In this document: in pieces, positions 33,176 to 45,180 of the stretch
Layout: each line of letters starts with the position of its first letter
Position numbering within the stretch: position 1 is the first letter of the stretch
Assembly (NCBI GenBank): GCA_009731375.1
Contig: BJOX01000192.1
Coordinates: 241,810 to 305,809 of the forward strand
DNA from: Paulinella micropora
Lineage: Eukaryota > Cercozoa > Imbricatea > Euglyphida
Length of the DNA stretch: 64,000 bases
Reading direction: 5' to 3'
Translations under genes and position numbers: made by a program
Notes under the pieces: model-generated
Seen by the model: the letters and a program-made list of their open reading frames with translations, nothing else
Told to the model about the DNA's origin: nothing
Database searches by the model: none

Positions 33176-35865
33176 TTAATAGCCGTATGGTAATGTTGTA
33201 ATCTGGTTTTCTTTTAGTGGTTGTATTACTCTTTTTGTGTAAGTAAATGAAAATATCTTTTGTATGTGATCAGACGAAATTGTTTTAGTCTTTTTGTTTC
33301 TCGTTATTTTGCTGTTGGTGTGAATGGTTAAATTTCCAGCCTCTGCCACATTCTTTGCTATACACCTTTCACCTTTTGTTTCAAGTAAGTCCTCTAATTC
33401 TTCATATGCCTTCTTAGATAGTTCAGTGTCTTGTACTTGTAATCCGTTGCTTTAATACTAAACATATTTACTAAGTTCAATTTTTTACAAGTCTCGTAAT
33501 TCATTGAGAACCCCTTTAATTTCATTTTCGTAGTTCCGTCATCTAGTATGTAGCTGTAGGATTTAGGACCTGCTCCAACAAATGTGGTTATCTTTCTGCT
33601 TACCTTTGTCTTTTTATCTATCAATTCGTCTGTCCATTGCCCCAGTAAATCTCCTGTCGGTATTGTTGTCTGTCCTTCTTTTTCATCTACTGAATAAATC
33701 ACACTATCTGTGTCATGGTATAATACTCTATTACCTAATCTGTCCATCATATCATACAATCTCATCTGTGCGTGTGCTGTAGTAAATAGTGCTACACAAA
33801 TATTTGTATTGTATGAGTCTGATACTTTTTCTGGGTGTAGGTTGTAAGATAGTTCTAAGCATTCTATGTTTATCACATTAATTGATACTTCATTTATCTT
33901 TTTGTCGTTTAGTATTTTGTATAGTTCTGCTTCACTCCTTACTATTTTTTTGTTTGTGTCTTGTTGTTTTTGTCTTGTTGTCGCCACAGCCCTTCTACCT
34001 TCATTCTTTTCAATCTTGCTTTTATCTAATTTAATTTTCATCTTTTCTTCATAGTCCTTAATGTAGTTGTCTTTGTCTTCTTCTGTTATGACATTTGAAG
34101 GATAGCTACTTGATTCCTGTTTCACTCTTAGAAATGTCGAAATATATTCTTTGAATAGTTCAGTTGTCTGCTCATTCCAATGCAATAATTCGTAAGTTTT
34201 AATAAGTCTGTAGCCTTTTTGGATTGCTTTGTAAATAAGTAGTGTTGCCCATGTGCCTGTTAGTATTCTGTCCTCATCAGTGTGCTGACATTTGTCCTGT
34301 AAGCCTTCCTTGCCACATTTATTACATAGATAATACATCATCTTTCCTCTATCTTGACATGGAAGGACAGGGTGAATTAGTCCTCTAGTGGTAGTATTTT
34401 TATTTTTGCTATACCGAATGCTGTTTTGTTATTCAGCATATCATATGCTTCTTTTCCTCTTATTGCTTGGTGTTTCACAGGATAGGGGTCATACTAGTAC
34501 ATAACCGTCGGATAGAGAGAGCACACATCTATATACTTAGCATACTGATACTCACTCATTGACTTCCAGTATAGAGACAGAGCATTCACTCTTCCACCAA
34601 ACATAGCATGTCGTGGATTGATTGTTTCTTGCTCCATTAATGTCTCTTCTATTGTGCCTTTGAATTCTTCCTTTGATCTTATCCTATTCCATTGACACCC
34701 CCATATTGTTATTAATTGACTAACTTCAGAATGCTGACTTATTAAAGTTTCTCGTAGTTTAGTTTCCTTGTATACTTGCCTAAATGTTTTATCAACAGAC
34801 TTTTCTCTATTCAGTTCGTTTCCATTAAAGCACTCAGGACACCCGTGCCAATAACAACCATGGAACTCATATGCCGTTTTTGTTTTCTCGTCATATCCGT
34901 CTAAGTAGGCTTTCACACCTTTAGGTAAGTTTAGTATTTTTTCTTTACCATTTAGACCATGTTGAATTTTGGCATTGTCCTTTTTTTTCTCTGTATGCTA
35001 ACCATTCCACACACATACGACTTGTTTTTGCTTTGTCTGTTCTGTTTGTCTGTATGACTGCTATGCTGTCCTCAGGCATGTAGTTTGCTTTGAATAGTGC
35101 CATACATGTAGAGGCAATTGTAGTGTATTGAAATGGATCAATACCAAACTCCATAAATTGCTTCCTAAACTCAATACACCCCCGTCTTAGTATATCTACA
35201 TCACTATGACAATATTCAATCATTTCTTTATTGAAATCAAATACTTTGCTTTTTTGTTCATCATATCACTTTAGAAAATCATCTCTTTTCTTTTTTGAAA
35301 ATGAGTTTTTACCATAGTCATCTTTGTCTGGCATATTCCCTGTGTATGATTGGTTGTCTGTTTTATTGAAAAAGTGAGGAAAATATACTTTCTTTAATTC
35401 TGCAGGTCCAAATGTATCTGGAAAGTCAGATAGAGGCATAGTAAGGAAAAATAGACTAGCTATAAATCTAATCTGTTCTTTTCCATTACCAATAGACATT
35501 ATCATTATTTTCCCACCTTCATAGATTACAAATGGAGTTATGCCTTTTTCAATCAACCATTTTAGCACAAATTGACAATCATACCCCCTCGCATTATGTG
35601 CTATGAATGTATAACCCTTATGTTTTACACCCAACGCCCACTCACAGAATTGTTCAATGTTTTTATGTATAATAGGGGTGCTGTCGTTGAAATATTGACT
35701 TTCTGAATGATTGATAATGTGTATTCCTGTCTCTTGATTTGCTTCAAAATCAAAGAATACATATTTTGTTGATGATGCATGTATGACTTTTTTCTTTATC
35801 TCACATGTGTGCCCGCTATAGTCAATGGTGTTCGACATATATTGATTGGAATATAATTTTTCCAA
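33176..35865 (-). pseudogene. POLB: Protein-primed family B DNA polymerase (piece B)
   Basis: Read right to left: Exo I YVFFDFEANQETG (near 35765), Exo II FIAHNARGYDCQF, Exo III YCHSDVDILRRG, a YEFHGCYWHGCPECF motif, polymerase motif A DVCSLYPTVMY (near 34510), RGLIHPVLP, and motif C VLYHDTDSVIYS (near 33710), ending in TLPYGY at 33176. This order is that of Polinton PolB, which copies the linear genome from a protein primer. Frame breaks occur near 35260, 34940, 34400 and 33420, with TAG at 34496-34494. Motif B (K..LNS.WG) is absent where expected, near 33975, and only about 35 residues precede Exo I, so the N-terminus is lost. Inactive. Confidence 0.93.
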
Positions 35866-35880
35866 AAAATACTTTTTATT

Positions 35881-35917
<37 letters not shown>

Positions 35918-35927
35918 TATATTATCT

Positions 35928-36170
35928 TTAATATGAAATTCTTTTTTTTTCAGGTCTCAATTGGCCGACAATACTCTGGAGCCTAATAAGGTCAGCCTTG
36001 ATTTTTTCTCTTTTGTCTTGTGATTTTCTCAGTATGTCTGCCTTGTTTTTTTGATAATATTCTTTTGCTCTCATAAGTGTTTTCTCTTTATTTCTTCTCT
36101 GATATTCTCTCATGCGTTCAGCGTGTTTCGCCCTTGCCTCCTCTGCAGTATATGTAGGTTTTCTACCCAT
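35928..36170 (-). CDS. Small basic helical protein next to the PolB end
   Basis: An intact 80-codon frame, MGRKPTYTAEEARAKHAERM, with repeats of the form R.Y..KNK/RNK and many Lys and Arg. Such Y..KNK..I repeats are common in proteins of large DNA viruses. The predicted form is a long basic helix, so nucleic-acid binding is plausible but unproven. An (AT)n tract separates it from PolB (35885-35910). It is the outermost gene of piece B. Confidence 0.6.
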   Translation of the reverse strand: MGRKPTYTAEEARAKHAERMREYQRRNKEKTLMRAKEYYQKNKADILRKSQDKREKIKADLIRLQSIVGQLRPEKKRISY

Positions 36171-36388
36171 TTATATTATATATAATATAATTTTTATTTA
36201 TTTAAATAGAAAATAATCAAACTCGCAATAGGGAGGACTTTTAATTTTTTCAAAAAAGATAACTAAGTTCAGCACAGCAGTAAAAACTAAGAAACAAGTT
36301 TTAATGTCTCTTAGTATTTATTTGGCAAACGATAGATAAGTTATCTTTTTTTTAAGTTTGAGAGAAATTCAAATATAGACTATTTAAG

Positions 36389-36525
36389 ACTTAATGCTTG
36401 TCATATTGAATTTGGATAAAATTATGTATATTTTTGTTGAAATTAATAGTAAGACGAATTTATATAAAAATAGCCTTATTTTATATAAAAGATAAGTGTG
36501 CTATAGTGGTACCTATAGTAGTTAC
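36389..36525. repeat. Putative Polinton terminal repeat (piece B end)
   Basis: About 131 bp from CTTAATG to CTATAGTAGTT nearly identical to 60077-60209. Both copies end at the same point, with outer sequence reading inward as AACTACTATAGGTACC. Both lie just outside the last gene of a Polinton piece. 36525-36937 beyond it is AT-rich, then (ATCT)n at 36834-36880, with nothing coding recognised. Confidence 0.6.
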
Positions 36526-36937
36526 AAATATTATAGTTATTAACTAATTATATATCTTTTATAACTTATTCCTAATTTTTAGTAACGAATTTTCTTGATT
36601 TGGAATAAAGATAGTATCGAATAATCAACTCATCCTGAATACGCTGTTATTTTTCGCTTGTGATGTTTCTTGATCAAGCATGCACAAACATTTCAAATTA
36701 GTTAGTGATAATTATGTACTATACACAAAAAATTACAAGATTTATATTGCTGGCACTGCCTTGAGCTCTGTAATTGTCCTTAAAAATGACTAATCTGTCT
36801 CTATTCTTACTACACTCCCCCCCCCCCCTTTTCTATCTATCTATCTATCTATCTACCTACCTATCTATCCACCTATCTATCTGTCTACCTACGTACATAT
36901 CCATAGTATTACCTGTATCTGCTGTTTTTATTACTAG

Positions 36938-37257
36938 ATTGAGCGCGTTACCGCAGTCTTTGATGAACATGAAGATACCAATTTCACCATGTTCCAAGGC
37001 ACCGCTTGCATGATGGGGAAGTGCTTGTTTTGCCTTCGAGTGACTGAGCCTGCCCCAATCTGTTTACCTCATTTCGCTCATTTTATTTTACCTAAAGCAA
37101 AAAAAATGTTGGATTTCTTGCTTAGTAAAAACGTCTTGCCTCACGACAGAGTACGTGTGTTACCTACTAACGTCTCGGATGATGCTCGGATCTGTGATTC
37201 TTGCTTTCAGAACATCCACAGGTCCTTATTCTTGTCTTCACAACAAAAAATACGTAG
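36938..37257 (+). CDS. Host exon with CxxC...CxxC zinc-binding-like domain
   Basis: TTACTAG at 36931-36937 is a plausible acceptor, and the frame stays open to TAG at 37257. The segment reads [14 protein letters not shown], then about 50 residues later [19 protein letters not shown]. The two Cys pairs spaced this way resemble the treble-clef zinc domain found at the N-terminus of some transcription factors (ZAD-like); that comparison is tentative. A homologous exon appears at 46417-46761, so this is a multicopy family. It is followed by (GATA)n. Confidence 0.5.
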
Positions 37258-37275
37258 TTAGATGGATAGACAGAC

Positions 37276-37318
<43 letters not shown>

Positions 37319-37327
37319 CAGATAGAC

Positions 37328-37377
<50 letters not shown>

Positions 37378-37396
37378 GTAGATAGGTAGGTAGGTT

Positions 37397-37444
<48 letters not shown>

Positions 37445-37502
37445 GATAGATAGATAGATAAATAGATAGAAGATAGATTGGTGGAGAGAGAGAGAGAGGG
37501 AG

Positions 37503-37535
<33 letters not shown>
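37258..37535. repeat. (GATA)n then (GA)n
   Basis: About 200 bp of GATA with GACA and GGTA variants, then (GA)n to 37532. Probably intronic. Confidence 0.95.
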
Positions 37536-37549
37536 GCTTGTTGTCTTTA

Positions 37550-37835
37550 TCAGGTATCACAAACAAATCACAATACAAGACTATCAGCATAGGTGGCTAC
37601 ATGATAAAGGAAAATCGCTGAGTCCAAATGTCAAAAAGATGTTTTTGAAAAGAGGAGAGGAGCTAAGGATGTTAACAAGTCTTCTGTTTCTGCTCGACCT
37701 GCTCGTTTTCCCTTACTCAAGCCTGCTAGACAGTTCTGAGCCTGTAAAAACCTACGAAAAAGTTGATCGTCTGTTTCCTAAATCGAAAGCTGCTAAATAT
37801 CACAATATTTTGGCTGCAGAGGTTGATAATTTATC
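37550..37835 (+). CDS. Possible host exon between two ATCT/GATA tracts
   Basis: A plus-strand frame of about 95 codons including [17 protein letters not shown] and [17 protein letters not shown]. Composition is protein-like but there is no motif. It runs directly into (ATCT)n at 37830, so the donor site is not visible. Confidence 0.35.
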
Positions 37836-38014
37836 TATCTATCTATCTATCTATCTGTCTATCTACCTATCTGTCTATCTATCTATCTATATCTATCTAT
37901 CTATCTATCTATCTATATCTATCTATCTATCTACCTATCTACCTATCTATCTATCTATCTATCTATCTACCTACCTACCTATCTATCTATCTATCTATCT
38001 ACCTACCTACCTAC

Positions 38015-38049
<35 letters not shown>

Positions 38050-38162
38050 CCTATCTACCTATCTACCTACCTATCTACCCATCTACCTACCCATCCATCT
38101 ATCTATCTGTCTATCTATCTATCTATCTACCTATCTACCTACCTACCTATCTATCTATCTAC

Positions 38163-38211
<49 letters not shown>

Positions 38212-38240
38212 CATCCATCTATCCATCTATCTATCTATCC

Positions 38241-38285
<45 letters not shown>

Positions 38286-38365
38286 CTATCTATCTTCTTA
38301 TCTTCCTATCTTCCTATCTATTTATCTATCTACCTATCCACCTATGTATCTATCCATCTATCTAG
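37830..38365. repeat. (ATCT)n tract of about 535 bp
   Basis: ATCT units with interspersed ACCT, CTGT and CCAT variants. The long open frames across it (ISIYLSIYL) are low-complexity. Confidence 0.97.
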
Positions 38366-38750
38366 GTGGAGCAGAATGGCGTGCTTTGGTATAGTCGTGC
38401 TTCTTTGCTGGCAATTGACTGGCAGTGACGCAGAAAAATTCAAAATGTCCGATCTTACAAGGTTGTGTGTGGAGATAATTCAGGTCTGGTTCTCTGGCCA
38501 CAACCTGACAGCAAGTGCAGGTTTGATCAAGGCATCGTTCTTTCGAGAAAAATATCGTCTCCTGGAGCGTACCAACTGTTGTATGACGTGGTTAAGCAAA
38601 GACAAGGCTCTCAGGAGACTGTGGAGAAACTCACCGAGTCACGATTCAAACTTGCGAACACAACTAGTACCCTAGTCAATAAAATCACCGAGGGCATACA
38701 GTCGTATAGTAAGGTGGTATTGTCGCTTATTACTTTACTTATTCTCTCTA

Positions 38751-38804
<54 letters not shown>

Positions 38805-39105
38805 TCTCTCTCTCTCTCTCTCCCCCCCCNNNNNNNNNNAATTCAGGTCTGGTTCTCTGGCCACAACCTGACAGCAAGTGCAGGTTTGATCAAGGCATCG
38901 TTCTTTCGAGAAAAATATCGTCTCCTGGAGCGTACCAACTGTTGTATGACGTGGTTAAGCAAAGACAAGGCTCTCAGGAGACTGTGGAGAAACTCACCGA
39001 GTCACGATTCAAACTTGCGAACACAACTAGTACCCTAGTCAATAAAATCACCGAGGGCATACAGTCGTATAGTAAGGTGGTATTGTCGCTTATTACTTTA
39101 CTTAT
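38366..39105 (+). pseudogene. Host exon, present twice around a 10-N gap
   Basis: The frame near 38465-38720 encodes SGLVLWPQPDSKCRFDQG and GAYQLLYDVVKQRQGSQE, then an S/T-rich helix, with a possible donor before (CT)n. Upstream, 38366-38440 has a second frame reading [17 protein letters not shown], which is closed by TGA. After the Ns at 38830-38839, bases 38840 onward repeat 38477 onward exactly, including the (CT)n. The second copy is therefore most likely the same contig end left unmerged. No family recognised. Confidence 0.5.
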
Positions 39106-39113
39106 TCTCTCTA

Positions 39114-39167
<54 letters not shown>

Positions 39168-39229
39168 TCTCTCTCTCTCTCCCCCCCCCCCCTCTCTCTC
39201 TCCCCTTCTCTCTCCCTCTCTCTCTCTCT

Positions 39230-39292
<63 letters not shown>
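38740..39292. repeat. (CT)n and (GT)n tracts
   Basis: (CT)n at 38740-38829 and again at 39104-39265 with C runs, then (GT)n to 39290. The first and second (CT)n tracts belong to the duplicated contig ends. Confidence 0.95.
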
Positions 39293-39295
<3 letters not shown>

Positions 39296-39328
39296 TCTTT
39301 CCTCTCAATTGCTTGGTGTCTGATTTAG

Positions 39329-40350
39329 GTCGTACGTCGCAAGCAGGGCCTACTTCGACCAGGAACTTTGATTGACTTCCCAGCTATGTACAAAACAGAG
39401 CTTGATAAAGGCAACGAGTTCCTGGCAGTGGTGGAAACGTTATATGTGTGGATGAAAGTTACGAAAAAACGAGCGTACGCGAAGAACAGACGCAAAGCCA
39501 CCGCTTCCGATACACCTAGAGCAAATCAAAACGAGCTGCGTGAGAAACAAATTGAAGCAACAAAAAAAAATGCATAGCTAACCTGATTGCTTTCCATTGG
39601 GATTCTGACGCTAATTTACTACCCTTTTTACTTGCTAATCTGAAAGCGTCCTGGAGCGATACTGAATTTCTATCGCTAGCCAACGCTCTTGGCATCACTA
39701 CATCTTATGATATATGTAACGCGTGGACGCTCCTGATCGAGAAAGCAGTCTCCAGTGCAGACTTTTCACAGCTCTTTGTGCCTGCAATCCACGCGCCATT
39801 AGCGACTTTGGATAATTTTGGGAAAGGGAAGCAGCAGTGGATAACACTGGCTATGCAGTTGGTGTTCCTAGCTGGAATCGCGGACGATAAAGATGCTACG
39901 TCTGCTGCCATAGATATATCGGGGGCTGCCGACACACTTACTGACGACAGTATTCAGAACAACATCACCCTGTACAAATTACATAATCCGGCATGAGAGA
40001 CATCGGAAAAGGCTGAGGCTGGGGTGCGTGAAAAAATCAAGGCAGCTGAAGCTGAAAAGGCATCTATTTTGCAAAAGCTTCAAGACCTGCGCTCGACCGC
40101 ATCCGTGATGTTTGGTCCTACTTCACAGACAGGAAAACAGAGGTTGGCGCATTTCAGGGCATGGCGCAGTACTATGGTTAAAAGTAGTGGTACCCAAGAA
40201 CAGCTGCCTTGCAGCACACCCGATAGCCAAGGCGACAGCGGTTCTGGAGCTGGCGCAAGCGACATGCATGCCAGTCGTGAACGCAACTTGGCTGAAGACC
40301 AAGACGGGGGAACAGAGCCTGGAGCAGTAAGAGAGCGTGCTAGTAATGGT
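39329..40350 (+). pseudogene. Host exon(s), unknown protein, frameshifted
   Basis: TGATTTAG at 39321-39328 is a good acceptor. The frame encodes RRKQGLLRPGTLIDFP and YVWMKVTKKRAYAKN, then slips in an A9 run at 39563-39571. It continues as ANLIAFHWDSDANLLP and NFGKGKQQWITLAMQLVF to TGA at 39994, and beyond it in the same frame as a Lys/Glu/Ala helix (REKIKAAEAEKASI). A further slip occurs near 40140. The part after that reads MPVVNATWLKTKTGEQ. No family recognised. The breaks suggest decay or homopolymer errors. Confidence 0.45.
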
Positions 40351-40398
40351 TAAAATGATGAATGCAATTCGAGCAGAGGCCGACATGCTGGTATATCC

Positions 40399-41299
40399 TT
40401 GTCTCAAAATCAATCATCTAGCAATCCTGCTACACTGCTATCTATGACCCCTGCTGAAGTGCAAATTTCGGAACGTGTCTTACAAGCAATCACCAAGGCA
40501 GGAACAGCAGCCGCCATCGGCATGTTGGGAACTGTATTACATGAAGGAAGTAATCATACCGTCTTGCGGTGGAAGGAGAGTCTGGCTCAAGCTGGCGTTT
40601 CTTCCCATGACTACCCAAGGCGCCTGCCACATCGACCAGAAGAACATCGTGCACAGTCTATTCAAAGAGCTGATATCACAAAATAACTCATGTGCGTGGA
40701 GCTGCAGCAGACTATACTAAGCTCACGGAGGCTTTGCTGTCTATCAAAAGACATTTTCGATTCGGGGAGGTAGGCGGGGCTGACAAAGTCGTATTGCGCT
40801 GCGACTTTGCAATATGGTTTATGATTAGTAAGCTTCGAGATGGAAAACCTCACATTTGGGGTTGGATAAATATAGACCACGGTCCTTTTCACTATGAATG
40901 GACCGTTGCCAAACAAATACTTAAAAAGGCGAGCGATCTTGGTCTGCGGCAATTTACGTTTCACTTGCATGGAAGCAGCAGTGCAGAGTCTCTGATGCGT
41001 CGGAATAACTACAATGATTTATGTGACTTTCTACACGAACTTCATCATGCGCTGACTGTTCTGTCACAGGTAGAATTCTTAGCAGAATATGATTCTGAGT
41101 TGGACAAATCTATGCTTGAGAATGCGCTTCGGCAGGCACAAGAACAAAAGGCACGTTTAAACAGTGTGAAAGACCTGGATCGCACTTGTTTGGAAGGGTG
41201 GTCAGCTGCTTTCCAGCTACTGGCATCTGAAGAAAATATGCACCAGAAGAACGCTGACTGGATGAAAACTAGCGTTTATGCGGGCGATATTACTAGAAG
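40399..41299 (+). pseudogene. Host exon(s) of unknown function upstream of the USP domain
   Basis: The first part (40399-40600) is Ser/Thr- and Ala-rich (TPAEVQISERVLQAITK). A slip near 40600 and another near 40685 lead into a long well-formed frame, 40690-41299: RCDFAIWFMISKLRDGKP, HIWGWINIDHGPFHYEW, LRQFTFHLHGSSSAES and a helical end with CLEGWSAAFQLLASEEN. It reaches a (TGTA)n-containing intron at 41297 with AAG/GTATGT as donor. The central part looks like a globular enzyme or binding domain, but I recognise no family. Confidence 0.45.
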
Positions 41300-41525
41300 G
41301 TATGTATGTATGTATGTATGTATGTGTTTGTGTATGTGTATGTATTATGTATGCATGTATGTAAGCATATATGTAGGCATGCCATGCCATGTGTGTATGT
41401 ATGTATGTATGTACGTATGTATGCATGCATGCATGTATGTATGTATGTATGTATGTATGCATGCATGCATGCATGCATGCATGCTTGCATGCTGTATGTA
41501 TGTATACGTATATTTTATGTACGGT
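41300..41525. repeat. (TGTA)n/(TGCA)n tract, probably intronic
   Basis: ATGT and ATGC units with short interruptions, bounded by GTATGT on the left and TACGGTAG (41520-41527) on the right. Confidence 0.9.
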
Positions 41526-41529
41526 AGGG

Positions 41530-42729
41530 TCTGGTTACAGATACTAACACAGGATCTTACCAACTTCGTGGTGCTTCACGTCGCGGTGCGGACGAATGAC
41601 GCAGAGCTGCGCGATGTTGGTATCAAAGTATCAGCGACATGCACAAACTAAACACAAACAGACTGAAAAAAAGGAGCGAGCGCAAGTATCAGTAGGGTTG
41701 CTCAACCTGGGCAATACATGCTACCTAAATGCTGTTTTACAAGCTATGTTCAGGGCAGTTCAAGGGATTGAATTTGAAGGCGCAACGTCACATCCACCTC
41801 TCCATGTGCTCGGGTCCATGACAAAAGCAGCGGCTTTTCAGCAGCCTATGATCAAAGCACCTATTCAAACGCTGCTGGCAAAGGTGACACAAAAAATGAG
41901 AAGGCGTAGTGGCAGTCAAGAAGACGCACACGAAGCATTACTGCAACTATTTACTATCTCATCCTCTCGCGGTGCAAACAAAGTTGATCAAGCATTTATG
42001 TCAAGTCTAGGTGGGTTGGGTGAATGTAAAAAAATCAACTGTAGCAAATGCAACAAAGCAGTGATAAGACCATGCCCTGATGTGTGTCCTGCATTGATTC
42101 TTTTGCCGATACCTTCGTCCGGAGCTACAAGCATCGTCGATGCGTTGACTACGTACCTGTCACCAGAGACAATGTCACAAGGCAATTTCTGGAAGGCTTG
42201 TGGATGCTTACGGAAAGAAGCAGACTCCAAACAACAAACAGTATGCACAGTGTTTAACGTGCCATGGCCCAAACTACAAATACTGACACTCAAACGGTAC
42301 ATGAACTGATGTAGCTCAGAAAGTTCACACTGCAGAAATTTTTGATCTTGCGTCCTTTTGCAACTCAAGCGGCCAGGATGCCCCAAGTACAAACTTTTAG
42401 CAATAATTTTACACATTGGCGAAGCGCATCACAACGGACATTACATAACTCTGGTAATGTTGCAAGCATTCTATTTCGATATCATTTCATCTATTGTTTT
42501 TCTTGCCTCTCATTTTTGTAATTAATTTTCCAGACTCTCTCTCCCCTTCCTTCTATCACAGACGCGCGTAGAGGCAGACGAATGGTACCTGCACGACGAC
42601 GAGAGAGTCTCCATATGGGAAGATCCCAAATCTGTACCTGTCCTCACAGCAGGGAAGGTTTACAAATTTGGCGTACAAGTTTTTCTACCGAAAGTTGTAG
42701 TATCACTAACTAACTATGTATTGAATTAA
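41530..42729 (+). pseudogene. Ubiquitin-specific protease (USP) domain, frameshifted
   Basis: Starts after the intron and reaches the Cys box LLNLGNTCYLNAVLQAMF near 41703. It then shows the SQEDAHEALLQLF box near 41915, a CSKCNK zinc pair near 42040, LTLKRY near 42285, the His box HHNGHYITLV near 42425 and WYLHDDERV in the next exon (42562-42729), after a GT-AG intron at 42451-42561. That is the full USP catalytic order (Cys, His, Asp), which removes ubiquitin from proteins. Two one-base slips near 42308 and 42392 break the frame between LKRY and the His box. The domain is at the end of a larger gene or gene cluster beginning at 36938. Confidence 0.88.
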
Positions 42730-42799
42730 AAATTTTCTGTTTTCCAGTACATTAAATAAAATACACTGGAAATTGGGAAATAAAATGAAAATTATATTA

Positions 42800-42825
42800 T
42801 TACTGGTAGTAGTAGTAGTAGTCGC

Positions 42826-42887
<62 letters not shown>

Positions 42888-42937
42888 TAGTAGTAGTAGT
42901 ACTAGTAGTAGTACTCGTAGTAGTAGAAGTAGTAGTA

Positions 42938-42995
<58 letters not shown>

Positions 42996-43027
42996 CGTAG
43001 TAGTCGTAGTAGTCGTAGTAGTCGTAA

Positions 43028-43075
<48 letters not shown>

Positions 43076-43090
43076 CAGTAATAGTAGTAA

Positions 43091-43131
<41 letters not shown>

Positions 43132-43133
43132 AC

Positions 43134-43176
<43 letters not shown>

Positions 43177-43208
43177 GTAATAATAATAATAAAAATAATA
43201 ATAATAAA
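42800..43208. repeat. (AGT)n then (AAT)n tract
   Basis: AGT units to about 43128, then AAT/ATA units to 43208. The AAT part is the tail of the SINE that follows on the minus strand. Confidence 0.95.
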
Positions 43209-43440
43209 AGTGCTTCTCTGTCAATAGCTGATGCAAATCTGCACATGCGCCTCCATCGTCTCACCCGTGAGGGGAGTACGAAGAATTGACGATAGGCTCT
43301 CATGACACCTCCGCAGGGGCAGTTCCAACACTTCCAGACGGACCGGTATGTTCAATGAAGATACTGGTGGCACCGACGGGAATCGAACTGGCGACAGGGC
43401 CCAGATGATGGAACTTGACCACTGGGCTATCACGGTGTCC
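43140..43440 (-). mobile_element. tRNA-derived SINE, copy 1
   Basis: Read on the minus strand from 43440: a tRNA-like head with box A TAGCCCAGTGG and box B AGTTCGATTCC about 30 bases apart, and a seven-base acceptor-like pairing between GACACCG and CGGTGCC with one mismatch. A unique body of about 155 bp (43364-43209) and a (TTA)n tail (43208-43140) follow. Head, body and trinucleotide tail are the classic SINE layout. The cloverleaf is too degenerate for a functional tRNA. Confidence 0.8.
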
Positions 43441-43526
<86 letters not shown>

Positions 43527-43797
43527 TAATAGTGCTTCTCTGTCAATGGCTGATGCATTTCTGCACATGCGCCTCCATCGTCTCACCCGTGAGGGGAGTA
43601 CGAAGAATTGACGATAGGCTGTAATGACACCCCCGCAAGGGCAGTTCCAACACTTCCAGACGGACCGGTATGTTCAATGAAAATACTGGTCCAGACGGAC
43701 CGGTATGTTCAATGAAAATACTGGTGGCACCGACGGGAATCGAACTGGCGACAGGGCCCAGATGGTAGAACTTGACCACTGGGCTATCACGGTGTCA
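43441..43797 (-). mobile_element. tRNA-derived SINE, copy 2, with an internal duplication
   Basis: Same head, body and (TTA)n tail as copy 1, placed directly next to it in the same orientation. The body contains a tandem duplication of about 37 bp around 43655-43725 (the CCAGACGGACCGGTATG block occurs twice). Confidence 0.8.
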
Positions 43798-43845
43798 ACA
43801 ATGATAATAATAATAATAATGATAATAATAATAATAATAATAATA

Positions 43846-43876
<31 letters not shown>

Positions 43877-43893
43877 TAGTAATAGTAGTAATA

Positions 43894-43924
<31 letters not shown>

Positions 43925-43954
43925 TAGTAGTAGTAGTAGTAGTAGTAGTAGTAA

Positions 43955-43996
<42 letters not shown>

Positions 43997-44017
43997 TAAT
44001 AGTAGTAATAGTAGTAA

Positions 44018-44063
<46 letters not shown>

Positions 44064-44089
44064 CTATCTAGTAGTAGTAGTAGTAGTAG

Positions 44090-44131
<42 letters not shown>

Positions 44132-44145
44132 CTAGTAGTAGTAGT
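43798..44145. repeat. (AAT)n/(AGT)n tract
   Basis: Mixed AAT and AGT units with a short CTATCTAG interruption near 44065. 44145-44360 is AT-rich with no gene seen. Confidence 0.95.
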
Positions 44146-44359
44146 TTTATTTTATTTTTATTTTACTTTAATACTTTCAATCGATTTTATTTTAATTTTT
44201 CAATACTTTAATGATTTATTATTATTATTATTATTTTTGTTATTCTTATTAATTTGAGAAGTAGGTCACTATCTAGTTAAAACAAGAGCTCTTCAGCTAA
44301 CGATTTGTACGGATGACCAGAGGTTAAATCCTAACTTCATTAAATCGAAGGCCTAGACC

Positions 44360-44387
44360 TAGTAGTAGTAGTGTTAGTAGTAGTAGC

Positions 44388-44478
<91 letters not shown>

Positions 44479-44615
44479 ATAGTAGTAGTAGTAGTAGTAG
44501 TAGTAGTAGGAGGAGGAGTAGTAGTATATGTAGTAGTAGCCCAACAGCAACAACAACAAAAAACAGCAACAACACCAAACAAGGACAACAACAACAACAA
44601 CAGAAACAGAAACAG

Positions 44616-44688
<73 letters not shown>

Positions 44689-44864
44689 AAAAACGCCAAC
44701 AACGCCAACAACAACAACAGCAACGACAACGACAACAACAAAAAAGACAAAGACAACAACAGCAACAACAACAACAACAACAACAACAGCAACAACAGCA
44801 ACAACAGCATTAGCAACAGCAGCAGCAACAGCAGCAGCAACAAAAAGAACGCGCACGGCGATAA

Positions 44865-44925
<61 letters not shown>

Positions 44926-44972
44926 GGTGGTAGTAGTAGTAGTACTAGTAGTAGTATTAGTAGTAGTAGTAA

Positions 44973-45034
<62 letters not shown>

Positions 45035-45129
45035 CTAGTACTAGTACTAGTACTAGTACTAGTACTAGTACTAGTACTAGTAGTAGTTTAACAGACGACG
45101 ACGACGACAGCAACAACAGCAACAACAGC

Positions 45130-45180
<51 letters not shown>

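Noticed and set aside
37258-38365. Frames rich in ISIYLSIYL around (ATCT)n and (GATA)n
   Set aside because: Translation of tetranucleotide repeats; stop-free by composition.
43363-43440. A functional tRNA gene
   Set aside because: Boxes A and B are present, but the T-arm and anticodon arm do not pair well and the unit is fused to a SINE body and (TTA)n tail.
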